Below are positions 50,842 to 60,565 of a DNA stretch of 64,000 nt, one piece after another; within the stretch, counting starts at the first letter, position 1; the number at the start of each line of letters is the position of its first letter. The DNA comes from Nocardioides thalensis. Lineage in GTDB: Bacteria; Actinomycetota; Actinomycetes; Propionibacteriales; Nocardioidaceae. Below the pieces are notes generated by a model. That model saw only the letters and a program-made list of their open reading frames with translations, did not search any database and was not told the DNA's origin. The position numbers and the translations under genes are program-made. The stretch spans positions 558,001 to 622,000 of the forward strand of contig NZ_JACCFP010000001.1 of the NCBI RefSeq assembly GCF_013410655.1, given 5' to 3'.

Positions 50842-51524
50842 CAGGCGATCCTCCAGCGTCGTTCCATGCGGTGAGCGATCAGCGATACGACCTCGACCAG
50901 GATGATGTAGCCGATGGCGAAGGAGATCAGGATCCCCCAGCGCTGGTCGGCGTAGTCCTTGGTGAAGCCGCGCATCGTGGCGAGGGCCTCGGCCAGGTAG
51001 AAGACGCCCGCGACAGAGGTGTTCTTGAGCATCGCGATCAGGGTGCTGGCGAGCGGCGGCACCGACGCTCGGAACGCCTGCGGAAGCACGACCTCGGTCA
51101 TCGTGCCGGTGAAGGGCAGCCCGATAGCGCGAGCCGCTTCCGCTTGGCCCAGGGGCACCGAGTTGACCCCGGAGCGCAGGGCCTCGCAGACGAACGTCGA
51201 GGTGTAGAGACTGAGTGCCACCACGGCGGTGGAGAACGCAGAGGTGAAGTCGAACCCACCGACGTGAACGTCGACCCAGTTGAAGTTGATGCCGATCTTC
51301 GGGCCCGCGAAGTGGAAGAAGAAGAACACCATCACGAGCGGGGTGTTGCGCACCAGGGTGACATAGACGGCGGCGGCCCTGCTCAGGACGGCGATCGGTC
51401 CGACGCGCATCGCAACGAGGATCGTGCCGAGCACCAGCGACACCACAGCGCACACGAGGAAGAGGAACAGCGTGTATCCGAACCCCTTCAGCACGGCGTC
51501 GAAGTTGTCGAAGATCGCTTCCAC
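50841..51524 (-). CDS. gluC: Glutamate-type ABC transporter permease GluC
   Basis: A 227-residue permease (about five helices; EAA loop GQAEAARAIGLPFTGTMTEV; conserved RNTPLVM). GTG at 51524 is chosen because AAAGGG lies five bases upstream; a GTG at 51539 adds five residues but has no ribosome binding site. It follows gluB after a hairpin-containing 81-base gap. Confidence 0.9.
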   Translation of the reverse strand: MEAIFDNFDAVLKGFGYTLFLFLVCAVVSLVLGTILVAMRVGPIAVLSRAAAVYVTLVRNTPLVMVFFFFHFAGPKIGINFNWVDVHVGGFDFTSAFSTAVVALSLYTSTFVCEALRSGVNSVPLGQAEAARAIGLPFTGTMTEVVLPQAFRASVPPLASTLIAMLKNTSVAGVFYLAEALATMRGFTKDYADQRWGILISFAIGYIILVEVVSLIAHRMERRWRIA

Positions 51525-51550
51525 CGCAGCCCTTTCCACGCGAAGAGTGA

Positions 51551-51590
51551 GGGCGGGGCCGGTCCGCTTGCCTGCGGGCCGGCCCCGCCC
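51551..51590 (-). terminator. Intra-operon hairpin between gluB and gluC
   Basis: Perfect 12-pair stem GGGCGGGGCCGG / CCGGCCCCGCCC with a 16-base loop. Such structures after binding-protein genes usually lower expression of the permeases or protect the upstream mRNA. Confidence 0.6.
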
Positions 51591-51605
51591 GCCGTACGAG
51601 CTAGA

Positions 51606-52493
51606 TCACTGACAGGGGTCGAGCTCCGGTGCCTCCGGGGTCTCGACGCCCGAGGGGCCGAGCGTGGTCTCGAAGGCGTCCTCCCACGAGCCGTCCTCGA
51701 ACGACTCCTCGAGGACGCCGTTGATCCACTCGCAGACCTCGGCCTCCTCCTTCTGGTAGCCGACGCCGATGCGCTCCTCGGAGAACTCCTCGCCGACGAC
51801 CTTCAGCTCACCCTCGTTCTGGGCCGCGAGGCCGGCGAGGATCGTGCCGTCGGTCGACATCGCCGGGTAGGTGCCGTCGAGCACCTTCTCCGCGCACTCG
51901 GAGTAGTCGTCGGCGCCGACGCCCTTGGCGCCGGCGGCGTTGACGTTCTCGAGCGACGTCGAGCCCGTCACCGAGCAGACCTCCTCGCCCTTGAGGTCGT
52001 CGATGCTCTCGACGTCGCTGTCGCTAGGCACGAGGACCTGCTGGCCGGTGATCATGTAGGGGCCCGCCTGTCCGACGATGGCGCGACGCTCGTCCGTGAT
52101 CGAGTACGACGCGAGCACCAGGTCGACCTTGTCGGACTGGAGGAAGGGCTCGCGGTTGTCGGAGATCGTCTCGATCCACTTGACGTCGTCGCTGTCGGGG
52201 TCGATGCACAGGTCGGCGATCAGGATCTTCGCCATCTCGATGTCGAACCCGCTGGGCACGTCGTCGGTCGCTCCCTGGAAGCCGACGCCCGGCTGGTCGG
52301 TCTTGTGTCCGATCCGGATCGAGCCCGACTCCGACCAGTCGGCCATGGCCGACCCGTCCTCGAACTTGCCGTCGCAGTCCTCCTCTGCGCTGACGTCACG
52401 GCCCTCGTCGTCGGACCCTGCATCGCCGCAGGCCGCGAGGGCACTGGCTGCAAGCAGGACTGCGGCCGCAGCCCGGAACTTCATCGGTCGCAT
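51606..52493 (-). CDS. gluB: Glutamate-type ABC transporter solute-binding lipoprotein GluB
   Basis: A 295-residue lipoprotein: signal peptide with lipobox SALAACG, then a two-lobe amino-acid-binding fold (IRIGHKTDQPGVGFQGATDD, GFDIEMAKILIADL, DLVLASYSITDERR). AAGGAG precedes the ATG. Second gene of gluABCD; specificity for glutamate is from similarity and operon order only. Confidence 0.9.
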   Translation of the reverse strand: MRPMKFRAAAAVLLAASALAACGDAGSDDEGRDVSAEEDCDGKFEDGSAMADWSESGSIRIGHKTDQPGVGFQGATDDVPSGFDIEMAKILIADLCIDPDSDDVKWIETISDNREPFLQSDKVDLVLASYSITDERRAIVGQAGPYMITGQQVLVPSDSDVESIDDLKGEEVCSVTGSTSLENVNAAGAKGVGADDYSECAEKVLDGTYPAMSTDGTILAGLAAQNEGELKVVGEEFSEERIGVGYQKEEAEVCEWINGVLEESFEDGSWEDAFETTLGPSGVETPEAPELDPCQ

Positions 52494-52503
52494 AACTCTC
52501 TCC

Positions 52504-53250
52504 TTAGTGTTTGAGGATCTTGCCGAGGAAGTCCTTGGCTCGATCGCTCTGGGGATTCGTGAAGAACGTCTCGGGCTCGGCCTCCTCGACGATGGCGCCG
52601 TCGGCCATGAAGACCACGCGGTTGGCCGCCGTGCGGGCGAACCCCATCTCGTGGGTCACCACGATCATCGTCATCCCGCGCTCGGCGAGGTCGACCATGA
52701 CGTCAAGGACCTCCTTGATCATCTCCGGGTCGAGCGCGGAGGTCGGCTCGTCGAAGAGCATCACCTTGGGGTCCATCGCGAGCGCGCGGGCGATCGCCAC
52801 CCGCTGCTGCTGGCCGCCGGAGAGCTGCGCGGGGTACTTCGCGGCCTGGTGCCCCACCCCGACGCGGTCGAGCAGCTCCTTGGCCTTCTGCTCCGCCTCG
52901 GCCTTCGGCTGCTTGCGGACCTTGATCGGTCCGAGCGTGACGTTCTCGAGGATCGTCTTGTGGGCGAAGAGGTTGAAGCTCTGGAAGACCATGCCGACGT
53001 CGGCCCGGTGGGCGGCGAGCGCCTTGCCCTCCTGGGGGAGCGGCTGGCCGTCGACGAGGATCGTGCCCTCGTCGATCGTCTCGAGCCGGTTGATCGTGCG
53101 GCAGAGCGTCGACTTTCCGGATCCCGAGGGCCCGATCACGACGAGCACCTCGCCGCGCTGGATCGAGAGGTTGATGTCCTGCAGCACGTGCAGGTCGCCG
53201 TACCACTTCTGGACGCCCTCGAGCGTGACCAGGTCAGACTGCGACGTCAT
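52504..53250 (-). CDS. gluA: Glutamate-type ABC transporter ATPase GluA
   Basis: A 248-residue ATPase of the polar amino acid family: Walker [10 protein letters not shown], signature LSGGQQQR, Walker [15 protein letters not shown], and switch His in [12 protein letters not shown] at 53250 ([12 protein letters not shown]) has AGGG eight bases upstream; an upstream extension to 53331 is unlikely. First gene of the operon. Confidence 0.92.
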   Translation of the reverse strand: MTSQSDLVTLEGVQKWYGDLHVLQDINLSIQRGEVLVVIGPSGSGKSTLCRTINRLETIDEGTILVDGQPLPQEGKALAAHRADVGMVFQSFNLFAHKTILENVTLGPIKVRKQPKAEAEQKAKELLDRVGVGHQAAKYPAQLSGGQQQRVAIARALAMDPKVMLFDEPTSALDPEMIKEVLDVMVDLAERGMTMIVVTHEMGFARTAANRVVFMADGAIVEEAEPETFFTNPQSDRAKDFLGKILKH

Positions 53251-53343
53251 GCGGGTGACCCTAGACCGGTCCAGACCACGTGGGCCAGACCACACGCCCG
53301 GCCGTGACCTCTCCGTGACAAGCAGTTCCACCTCGTACGACGA

Positions 53344-53373
53344 CCGGGGCCCCGCCTGCTGGCGGGACCCCGG
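53344..53373 (-). terminator. Hairpin after the sugar dehydrogenase gene
   Basis: 13-pair stem with one mismatch (CCGGGGCCCCGCC / GGCGGGACCCCGG) and a TGCT loop, 56 bases beyond the stop at 53430 and upstream of gluA. It separates the two leftward operons. Confidence 0.6.
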
Positions 53374-53429
53374 CCGGAGCTCGATGGTCGAGGAGGCCCG
53401 CTAGGGCCGTCACGAGACCAACGAGCGCG

Positions 53430-55724
53430 TCACTCCTTGAAGAACTGCTCGTACTGGCGCTCCACCTCCGAGGGGCGCAGGTCGGTGTCGAGGAACATCA
53501 GCGCGTCCATGCGGCAGTTGCACGGGTTGCGCTCGGTGCCGTCCTGCGGGAACGATCCGCCGATCTTGATACCCCGCGGGTCGGTCGCGCTGGTGCCGGT
53601 GCCGTCGACCTGCCACGGGTCGTTCGGGTTGGTGTAGAAGCCCTCGATCGGCTCACCGTTGCGGTAGAGCGCCATCTCGCCGGTCGTGTAGTCGAACGTC
53701 GCGGCCAGGTGGACCCACTCGCCCTGCGGCAGCAGCTCCCGCCAGTCCTGCTGGGCTGCGAACGTCTGCGACGCACCGGTGTCGATGCGCCGGCCGAGCG
53801 CGACCAGCCGCAGCTCGCCGTTGACCTGGATCAGCTCGAGCAGGGCGCGGACGCCGTGGCCGTCGGAGTTGCCCGAGAGCACGCCGGCCAGGCCGATCGC
53901 GTTGTAGCCGGCGGTCGGGTTCTGGCCGGTCATCTTGACCCAGCCCATCACCGTGATGCCCTCGGCGCCGTTGAACGCGCGCAGCGAGTCGGCCCCCGTG
54001 GCGTCCCAGACGCCGGCCTTCCACGCGGTCCCCGTCGGAGACTCGGCCGCGCTGTGGATCTGGAGCGCGTTGAGGCTGCCCGGGTAGGCGCCGTCGTCGA
54101 CGCGCATCCGCTCGCCGCCGTTGACCAGGCGGATCAGCGTGCGGGAGAGACCGCGGTCCTCCTCGTAGCCGTCGTTGGCCGCGAACGGGTGCTCGAAGTC
54201 GTACGCCGCGACCAGGTCGTCGGCGATCGACGGCTCGACCTCCGGGTGCACGGGCGCCCGCTTGGTGTCGACGACCTTCCAGATCTTGCCGTTGGCCTTC
54301 GCGAGCAGGTACATCGTCTGGTCGGAGTCGAAGCCGAAGCGCAGGTCGATCCGCCCGTCACCGACGAAGTCGGGCATCCGCATCAGGTTGCCCTCGGTGT
54401 CGTAGAGCGAGAGCTCCTTGACCGGAGCCTCGGTGGCGGCGTCGTCGTCCATCTCCTCGAGGTCGCTGTAGAACACCCGTCCCTCGACGAGGTCGGCGAA
54501 GACGTACTTGCCCCGGAGCCCGCGGAGGTCGCCGCGGTGCACGATGCCGCCCGACACCGCGTGACCGGAGTCGGAGTTGCAGGGCCAGTTGGCCGGCGGG
54601 TCGTGGTCGTACGACGTGACCGGGTAGTCGTAGCCGGCGGCCTCCATCTCCGGGGTCAGCGGGTAGAGGTAGCACTGGTTCTGGTTGCGGTAGGCGAGCC
54701 GGCCCTCGATGATCGGCCAGCCGTAGTTGTCGCCGGCGTCGACGTCGTAGATGCCCTCGATCGCGTGCTGGCCGATGTGGCCCATCAGCATCCGGTGGTC
54801 ACCGCCCGCGTCCCAGCTGAAGCGGTGCGGGTCGCGCATGCCGACGGCGTAGATCTCGCCCAGCGCGCCGGGCTCGTCGACGAACGGGTTGGTCGGCGGG
54901 ATGCCGTACTGGCCGTTGGGTGCGTCGTCCCCCAGCGGGTCGATGCGCAGGATCTTGCCGGCCGGGGTGTCCATGTCCTGGGGCACCGAGGTGCTGACGC
55001 CGATGCCGCCGTCGCCGACCGCCAGGTAGAGCAGGCCGTAGTCCTCGTCCCCGGGCTGCGCGGTCGGGTTGAAGTCGATCTGCTGGACCGCGTGGATCTG
55101 TCCGCTGAAGCGGAAGCGGAAGATCTCCCGGCTGGTGCCGCTGAACGTGTTGGCCGAGGGGTCGTCGGCGGTCCACTCGGTCACCACGCTCTGCACGGCG
55201 CTGGACCCGTTGGGCTGGGGCGGGTACGTCGACTCGCCCGGCGCGTTCGGGGTCTCGGAGTGGACCGTGTAGAGCTTGCCGTTGGTCTCGAACTCGGGGT
55301 GGAACGTCATGAAGCCGGCACCGGTCCCCATGCCGCGCCACGACATGAAGTTCGGGAACCGCTCCCGGAAGTCGAGGTAGACGTGCTGCTCCTCGCCGTC
55401 GAGCAGGTACATCGGGCCGTTGAGGTCCGGGACGTACATCCGTCCGGACCCGTCCGGGACCTCGCCGATGTAGTTGATGCGGTTGTGCCGCGTGCCGATC
55501 CGGCCGTCGGTCCACGGGCCGTTGGGCTTGGTCTCGGGCAGCTGTGCGTACTCCTCGAGGACCAGCCCGAGGGTGGACTGCGTCGGCGACTGCGACGGCG
55601 GGAGCGGATCGGTGATGGGGGTGTCGTAGTGGTCGTCGGCCGTTGCCGAGGGGGAGAGCGGGGCGAGCGTCACCGCGAGCATCGTGCCCGCGGCAGCAGC
55701 CAGCCACCGGGTGGTGGTGCGCAT
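53430..55724 (-). CDS. Secreted PQQ-type sugar dehydrogenase with LamG domain
   Basis: A 764-residue exported protein. Signal peptide (WLAAAAGTMLAVTLAPLSPS), then a six-bladed glucose/sorbosone dehydrogenase propeller (about 60-520; GRIGTRHNRINYIGEVPDGS, LYLAVGDGGIG, ILRIDPLGDD, GMRDPHRFSWD, YGWPIIEG), then a concanavalin-like LamG domain (about 540-760; WVHLAATFDYTTGEMALYRN). It probably oxidises or binds sugars at the cell surface; the conserved PQQ-site residues cannot be verified by eye. Last gene of the leftward sugar unit. Confidence 0.85.
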   Translation of the reverse strand: MRTTTRWLAAAAGTMLAVTLAPLSPSATADDHYDTPITDPLPPSQSPTQSTLGLVLEEYAQLPETKPNGPWTDGRIGTRHNRINYIGEVPDGSGRMYVPDLNGPMYLLDGEEQHVYLDFRERFPNFMSWRGMGTGAGFMTFHPEFETNGKLYTVHSETPNAPGESTYPPQPNGSSAVQSVVTEWTADDPSANTFSGTSREIFRFRFSGQIHAVQQIDFNPTAQPGDEDYGLLYLAVGDGGIGVSTSVPQDMDTPAGKILRIDPLGDDAPNGQYGIPPTNPFVDEPGALGEIYAVGMRDPHRFSWDAGGDHRMLMGHIGQHAIEGIYDVDAGDNYGWPIIEGRLAYRNQNQCYLYPLTPEMEAAGYDYPVTSYDHDPPANWPCNSDSGHAVSGGIVHRGDLRGLRGKYVFADLVEGRVFYSDLEEMDDDAATEAPVKELSLYDTEGNLMRMPDFVGDGRIDLRFGFDSDQTMYLLAKANGKIWKVVDTKRAPVHPEVEPSIADDLVAAYDFEHPFAANDGYEEDRGLSRTLIRLVNGGERMRVDDGAYPGSLNALQIHSAAESPTGTAWKAGVWDATGADSLRAFNGAEGITVMGWVKMTGQNPTAGYNAIGLAGVLSGNSDGHGVRALLELIQVNGELRLVALGRRIDTGASQTFAAQQDWRELLPQGEWVHLAATFDYTTGEMALYRNGEPIEGFYTNPNDPWQVDGTGTSATDPRGIKIGGSFPQDGTERNPCNCRMDALMFLDTDLRPSEVERQYEQFFKE

Positions 55725-55753
55725 GGAGAGGGGTTCCTTTCCGAGGGTGGGGA

Positions 55754-56461
55754 TCAGGAGGAGGCGGGGATGCCCCTCGCTGAGAAGTGCCGCGTGCGGC
55801 CGAAGTTGTCGAAGGACCCGAAGCCGACCCGGCCACCGGAGAACGTGGTGTCGGTGGCGGTCATCAGGGGCTCGGCGGCGCCGTCGACGTACACGCCGAT
55901 CTCGCCGGTCTCCGCGTCGTAGTCGACGCGGACGTCGTGCCACTCGGCGTCGGTGATCGCCGGCGGTGCGCCGACGGACCCGTTCCACTGGTCGTCGATC
56001 CGGCGCCGGTCGGCGTTGTCGACCACGAAGATCCCGTTGTGCGGGTAGATCGTGTTGTCCTGCGACACGTGGGCGTAGTAGAAGCGCGTGGGCGACTGGT
56101 AGTTCCAGACGATGATCACGTCGCGGTTGTTGACGGTGACGGGCTCGTCGATGCGCACCTCCGCGGAGACGCTGACCGAGCCGAGCTCGGGCCCCTTGGT
56201 CACGACGGCGTACTCGAACGGCCGCCGCGGGGGACCGGGGTTGGTGCCCGCCCGGGTGAGCACGACCTGGCCGTGCTCGAACGACCACAGGTCGTCGTGG
56301 AGCGGGTCCCAGTGCTCCGGGGTGGGCGCGGCGGTGACGATGACGTACGGCGCCGCCGGGTCCTGCGCGGCGGTGCCGGGCGGCGCGACCGTCAGTGCCG
56401 CCCCGAGACCGGCACTGACGGCCAGCGCGAGGAATCGCCGCCGACGAGGTGGGTGCTGCAT
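55754..56461 (-). CDS. Secreted concanavalin-like (LamG/DUF1080-type) protein
   Basis: A 235-residue exported protein with an N-terminal signal (RRRRFLALAVSAGLGAALTV). The mature part is a beta-sandwich of the glucanase/LamG type (VSVSAEVRIDEPVTVNNRD, WHDVRVDYDAETGEIGVYVD, GGRVGFGSFDNFGRTRHFSA), probably a carbohydrate-binding or glycosidase-like lectin. No catalytic residues assigned. Sits between the TIM-barrel gene and the sugar dehydrogenase. Confidence 0.8.
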   Translation of the reverse strand: MQHPPRRRRFLALAVSAGLGAALTVAPPGTAAQDPAAPYVIVTAAPTPEHWDPLHDDLWSFEHGQVVLTRAGTNPGPPRRPFEYAVVTKGPELGSVSVSAEVRIDEPVTVNNRDVIIVWNYQSPTRFYYAHVSQDNTIYPHNGIFVVDNADRRRIDDQWNGSVGAPPAITDAEWHDVRVDYDAETGEIGVYVDGAAEPLMTATDTTFSGGRVGFGSFDNFGRTRHFSARGIPASS

Positions 56462-56522
56462 GTGCTCACGACCTTTCCGAGTGGGTGCGGTGCGGTGCAG
56501 TCAGGGGGCGCCCGGCGATCGC

Positions 56523-57431
56523 CTAGGCGAACGGCTCCACGAGCTCGACGTAGCGGCGGGCGATCGTGTCGAGCACGGCGTCGCCGTCGGCCGACCAGAC
56601 GTCGGCGTTGAAGATCTCCACCTCGACGTCGCCGCGGTAGCCCGCGGCCGCCACGCACCGGGAGAGGTGGGCGAAGTCGATGTGGCCGTCGCCCATCATC
56701 CCGCGGGAGAGCAGGGCGTCCGGCGGGAGCGGGGTGATCCACTCGCAGACCTGAAAGCTCGCGATCCGGCCGCCGGCGCGGGCGATCTGCTCCTCCACGC
56801 CGGGCTCCCACCAGACGTGGAACGTGTCGACGACGACGCCCACGGCCTCCGGCGGGAGCGGGTCCGCGATGTCGAGGGCCTGGGCCAGGGTCGACACCAC
56901 GCCGCGGTCGGCGGCGAAGATCGGGTGCATCGGCTCGATGGCGAGCCGGACGCCGACGTCGAGGGCGTGGGGGACCAGCGCCTCGATCGCGGCGGCCGCG
57001 CGGCCGCGGGCGCCGGCGAGATCGCGGTCACCCTCCGGCAGACCGCCCGGCACCAGCACCAGGCACGGGGCGCCGAGCGCGGCGGCCTCGTCGAGCGCAC
57101 GGACGTTGTCGTCGTGCCGCCGGCGCTGCTCGACCGGGTCGGCCCCGGTGAAGAACCCGCCACGGCACAGCGACGACACGCGCAACCCGGCGTCGCCGAT
57201 CATCCGCACCGCGTCGTCGAGACCGGCCTCCTGGAGCGGCTCCCGCCACACCCCGAGCGCCGGGATCCCGTGAGCGACGCAGCCCTCGACCGCCTCCTTC
57301 AGCGACCACCGGTCGACGGTCTTCTGGTTGAGCGAGAGCCGCGCCAGCCGGGCGTCCCCGGGCGCGGGCGTGGGCACCCGGGCCGGGGCTGCTGACGGGA
57401 CGTCGAGCGCGGCGCGCTCCTGCACGGTCAC
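56523..57431 (-). CDS. Sugar isomerase/epimerase-like TIM barrel protein
   Basis: A 302-residue protein of the xylose-isomerase-like AP-endonuclease 2 family: LSLNQKTVDRWSLKEAVEGC, GVRLAIEPMHPIF, VGVVVDTFHVWWEPGVEEQI and MGDGHIDFAHL carry the Glu/Asp/His metal ligands. It would isomerise or epimerise a keto-sugar. GTG start overlapping the DUF993 stop (GTGA). Confidence 0.87.
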   Translation of the reverse strand: MTVQERAALDVPSAAPARVPTPAPGDARLARLSLNQKTVDRWSLKEAVEGCVAHGIPALGVWREPLQEAGLDDAVRMIGDAGLRVSSLCRGGFFTGADPVEQRRRHDDNVRALDEAAALGAPCLVLVPGGLPEGDRDLAGARGRAAAAIEALVPHALDVGVRLAIEPMHPIFAADRGVVSTLAQALDIADPLPPEAVGVVVDTFHVWWEPGVEEQIARAGGRIASFQVCEWITPLPPDALLSRGMMGDGHIDFAHLSRCVAAAGYRGDVEVEIFNADVWSADGDAVLDTIARRYVELVEPFA

Positions 57432-58600
57432 GGCCGCACCCCTGCGCCCTCGAGCCACACGCCGAGCCGGTGCGCCGCGAGGTCGGGGTCGGGGAGGAGG
57501 CGTGCGTCGTTCGCCAGCGCGAGCAGCCGGCCGAGGTGGACCACGCTGCGCGCGGACTGGAGGCCGCCGACCATCGTGAACCCCGGCTGGTGTCCGCAGA
57601 GCCACGACAGGAACGCGATCCCGGTCTTGTAGTGCCACGTCGGCGCCTCGAACACGTGCCGCGAGAGCGGCAGTGTGGGCGCCATCTCCGCGTCGTACGC
57701 CGCCAGGTCGCCCGCGTCGAGCGCGGCCAGTGCGGCGGACGCCGCCGGCGCGACGGCGGCGAACGCGCCGAGGAGCGCGTCGGAGTGGTGGGTGCCGTCA
57801 CCGCGGATGAGCTGGGGGTAGTTGAAGTCGTCGCCGGTGTAGAGCCGCACGCCGTCGGGAAGGGCGGCGCGCAGGCCGGTCTCGTGGTCGGCGGAGAGCA
57901 GTGACACCTTGACGCCGTCGACCTTGTCGGCGTGCGCCGCGACCAGGTCGAGGAAGGTGGCGGTCGCCGCCGCGACGTCGGTCGATCCCCAGTAGCCGCG
58001 CAGCTGCGGGTCGAACATCTCCCCGAGCCAGTGCAGGATCACCGGCTCACGCACCTGGCCGAGCACGGCGTCGTAGACCGCGAGGTAGTCGTCGGGACCG
58101 GCCGCGACCGCGGCGAGCTGGCGCGAGGCCATCACGATGACCTGCGACCCGGTGGACTCCACGAAGCCGACCTGCTCGAGGTAGGCCTCGCGCACGTCGG
58201 CCGGGGTGGCGAGCCGGTCGCGGTGGTCGGTGCCGGCGCCGGACGCGATCCGGGCACCGAGCTCCTCGGCCTGGTGCGCGCTGCGGCGTACGAGCTCCTG
58301 GACCGCGGGCCAGTCGAGGCCCATGTTGCGCTGCGCGGTGTCCATCGCCTCGGCGACGCCGAACCCGTAGCGGAACAGGTGGCGCCGGAAGCCGAGCGTC
58401 GCGTCCCAGTCGACGACCGCGGGTGCACCGGGCACGTTCTCGCCGAGCGGGTCGGCCACCACATGGGCCGCGGCGAACGCGACGCGGCTGCGGAACGGCG
58501 CGGGGTGCTCGGTCCAGGCGCGCGGCTCGTGGAGGCGCACGACCTCCCAGCGCCCGTCGGCTCCCGGGATCCGGACGTCCCGGTCGGTGAGGACCGTCAT
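57428..58600 (-). CDS. DUF993 family protein
   Basis: A 390-residue protein of the DUF993 family, predicted TIM barrel related to dihydrodipicolinate synthase-type aldolases (GVKVSLLSADHETGLRAALP supplies a candidate Lys, and YTGDDFNYPQLIRGDG follows). A role in sugar-acid cleavage is possible. ATGA overlap with the Gfo/Idh/MocA gene and GTGA with the TIM barrel gene. Function not established. Confidence 0.8.
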   Translation of the reverse strand: MTVLTDRDVRIPGADGRWEVVRLHEPRAWTEHPAPFRSRVAFAAAHVVADPLGENVPGAPAVVDWDATLGFRRHLFRYGFGVAEAMDTAQRNMGLDWPAVQELVRRSAHQAEELGARIASGAGTDHRDRLATPADVREAYLEQVGFVESTGSQVIVMASRQLAAVAAGPDDYLAVYDAVLGQVREPVILHWLGEMFDPQLRGYWGSTDVAAATATFLDLVAAHADKVDGVKVSLLSADHETGLRAALPDGVRLYTGDDFNYPQLIRGDGTHHSDALLGAFAAVAPAASAALAALDAGDLAAYDAEMAPTLPLSRHVFEAPTWHYKTGIAFLSWLCGHQPGFTMVGGLQSARSVVHLGRLLALANDARLLPDPDLAAHRLGVWLEGAGVRP

Positions 58601-59751
58601 GACGTCGCCCGGGCGGGCATCTCGACCCGGCGGCCCTCGGCGGAGGAGCGCAGCCCGGCGTCCACGAGCTCGAGTCCGCGGACGCCTGCGGCGAAGTCGA
58701 ACGGGTGCGGCCGGCCGTGGTGGACGTCGATCAGGAACTCCTCCCACTGCGCGCGGAAGCCGTTGCCGAACGTGCGGTTGTCGGGCACCTCGCTCCACTG
58801 GGCGCGGAAGTCCTCCGAGGTCGGGACGTCGGGGTTCCACACCGGCATCGGGGTGAGCTCGCGCGGCTGCACCCGGCAGCCGAACAGCCCGGCGACGGCG
58901 GAGCCGTGGGTCCCGTCGACCTGGAACTCGACGAGCTCCTTGCGCTCCACCCGGACCGCCCACGAGGAGTTGACCTGGGCGATGATCCCGCCCGCCAGCT
59001 CGAAGATGGCGTACGCCGCGTCGTCGGCGGTCGCGTCGTAGCGCTCGCCCTTCTCGTCCCACCGCTCGGGGATGTGGGTGACCGCCTTCGCGGTGACCGC
59101 CTCGACCCGTCCGAAGAGGTTCTCCAGCACGTAGTTCCAGTGGCAGAACATGTCGAGGACCATCCCGCCGCCGTCCTGGGCGCGGTAGTTCCAGCTCGGG
59201 CGCTGCGCGGGCAGGTAGTCGCCCTCGAACACCCAGTAGCCGAACTCCCCGCGAACGGACAGGATCCGCCCGAAGAACCCGCCGTCGACGAGCCGCTTGA
59301 GCTTCATCAGCCCCGGCAGGTAGAGCTTGTCGTGGACGACGCCGTTGATGATGCCGTGCCGCTCCGCGGCCGCCACCAGCTCCAGGCCCTCGTCGACGGA
59401 CTCGGCGATCGGCTTCTCGGTGAAGACGTGCTTGCCGGCCGCGGCGGCCTTGAGGATCGCCTTCTTGCGCTCGCTGGTCACCTGGGCGTCGAAGTAGATC
59501 GGCGCCGGGTCGTCGGCGAGGGCGGCGTCGAGGTCGGTCGACCACTCGGCGATGTCGTGCTCGTCGGCCATCCGCGCCAGCTTGTCGGCGTTGCGGCCGA
59601 GCAGGACCGGCTCCACCTGCAACCGGCTCCCGTCGGGGAGCGCGACCCCGCCGTCGTCGCGGATCGCGAGGATCGAGCGGAGCAGGTGCTGGCGGTATCC
59701 CATCCGGCCGGTGACGCCGTTCATCAGGATGCGGTAGGTCGTGTCTGGCAT
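58597..59751 (-). CDS. Gfo/Idh/MocA-family oxidoreductase
   Basis: A 384-residue NAD(P)-dependent sugar dehydrogenase: N-terminal Rossmann part (RILMNGVTGRMGYRQHLLRS, with GVTGRMG in place of the commoner GxGxxG), the family motif EKPIAES, and a C-terminal substrate domain with DMFCHWNYVLENLFG. GAGGACC precedes the ATG. It follows the Liv genes by 55 bases. Confidence 0.9.
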   Translation of the reverse strand: MPDTTYRILMNGVTGRMGYRQHLLRSILAIRDDGGVALPDGSRLQVEPVLLGRNADKLARMADEHDIAEWSTDLDAALADDPAPIYFDAQVTSERKKAILKAAAAGKHVFTEKPIAESVDEGLELVAAAERHGIINGVVHDKLYLPGLMKLKRLVDGGFFGRILSVRGEFGYWVFEGDYLPAQRPSWNYRAQDGGGMVLDMFCHWNYVLENLFGRVEAVTAKAVTHIPERWDEKGERYDATADDAAYAIFELAGGIIAQVNSSWAVRVERKELVEFQVDGTHGSAVAGLFGCRVQPRELTPMPVWNPDVPTSEDFRAQWSEVPDNRTFGNGFRAQWEEFLIDVHHGRPHPFDFAAGVRGLELVDAGLRSSAEGRRVEMPARATS

Positions 59752-59806
59752 GAGGTCCTCGAGGGGTGCGGAGGTCTGTCGGGGCGGTCGGACGTCGGTC
59801 GGACGT

Positions 59807-60565
59807 TCAATCGGACGGGGTCGGTGCGGCGGCGGCCTTGGGCCGGCCGCCGAGGTAGAGCTCGGCGAGCTGCGGGTCGTGCAGGAGGTCGTTGGCGGGC
59901 CCGGAGATGTGCACGCGGCCGAGGTCGAGCACGCAGCCGAGGTCGGCGGTCTCCAGGGCACGGCGGGCGTTCTGCTCCACGAGCAGCACCGCGGTGCCGG
60001 CGTCGCGCATCCGCACCACCTGCTGGAAGACGGTCTCGGTGGCCTTGGGGTCCAGGCCCATCGACGGCTCGTCGAGCAGGACGACCCGCGGGCTGACCAT
60101 CAGCGACCGCGCGAACTCGACCTGCTTCTGCTGGCCGCCGGACAGGGCGCCGGCGAGCGCCTTCCAGCGCTCGGCGACCACGGGGAACAGCTCCTTGACG
60201 AACGCCACTCGGTCGGCGATCTCGGCCTTGTCCTTGACGGTGTAGGCGCCGAGCATGACGTTCTCCTCGACCGACATCTCCTTGAAGACGCTGTGGCCCT
60301 GGAGCACGTGGGAGAGGCCCGCGGCGAGCATCTTCTGCGGACCGTGGGACGTCACGTCCTCGCCGCAGACGCGGATGGTGCCGGCGCGCGGCTTCAGCAT
60401 CCCGCTGGCGACCTTCAGCACGGTGGACTTGCCCGCGCCGTTGGGGCCCACGAGGCAGACCACGGTGCCGGGCGGCACCTTGACGGTCAGGCCGCGCAGC
60501 ACCAGGGCCGCCCGGCCGTAGCCGGCCTCGATGTCGTCGAGCTCGAGCAGGTACTCAGATGCCAA
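59807..60565 (-). CDS. livF: Liv-type ABC transporter ATPase LivF
   Basis: A 252-residue ATPase with Walker A GPNGAGKST, signature LSGGQQKQ, Walker B VVLLDEPSMGLDP and the VEQN switch region typical of LivF. Its start lies inside the end of livG (11-base overlap). Substrate not defined; Liv-type systems carry many compounds besides branched-chain amino acids. Confidence 0.9.
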   Translation of the reverse strand: MASEYLLELDDIEAGYGRAALVLRGLTVKVPPGTVVCLVGPNGAGKSTVLKVASGMLKPRAGTIRVCGEDVTSHGPQKMLAAGLSHVLQGHSVFKEMSVEENVMLGAYTVKDKAEIADRVAFVKELFPVVAERWKALAGALSGGQQKQVEFARSLMVSPRVVLLDEPSMGLDPKATETVFQQVVRMRDAGTAVLLVEQNARRALETADLGCVLDLGRVHISGPANDLLHDPQLAELYLGGRPKAAAAPTPSD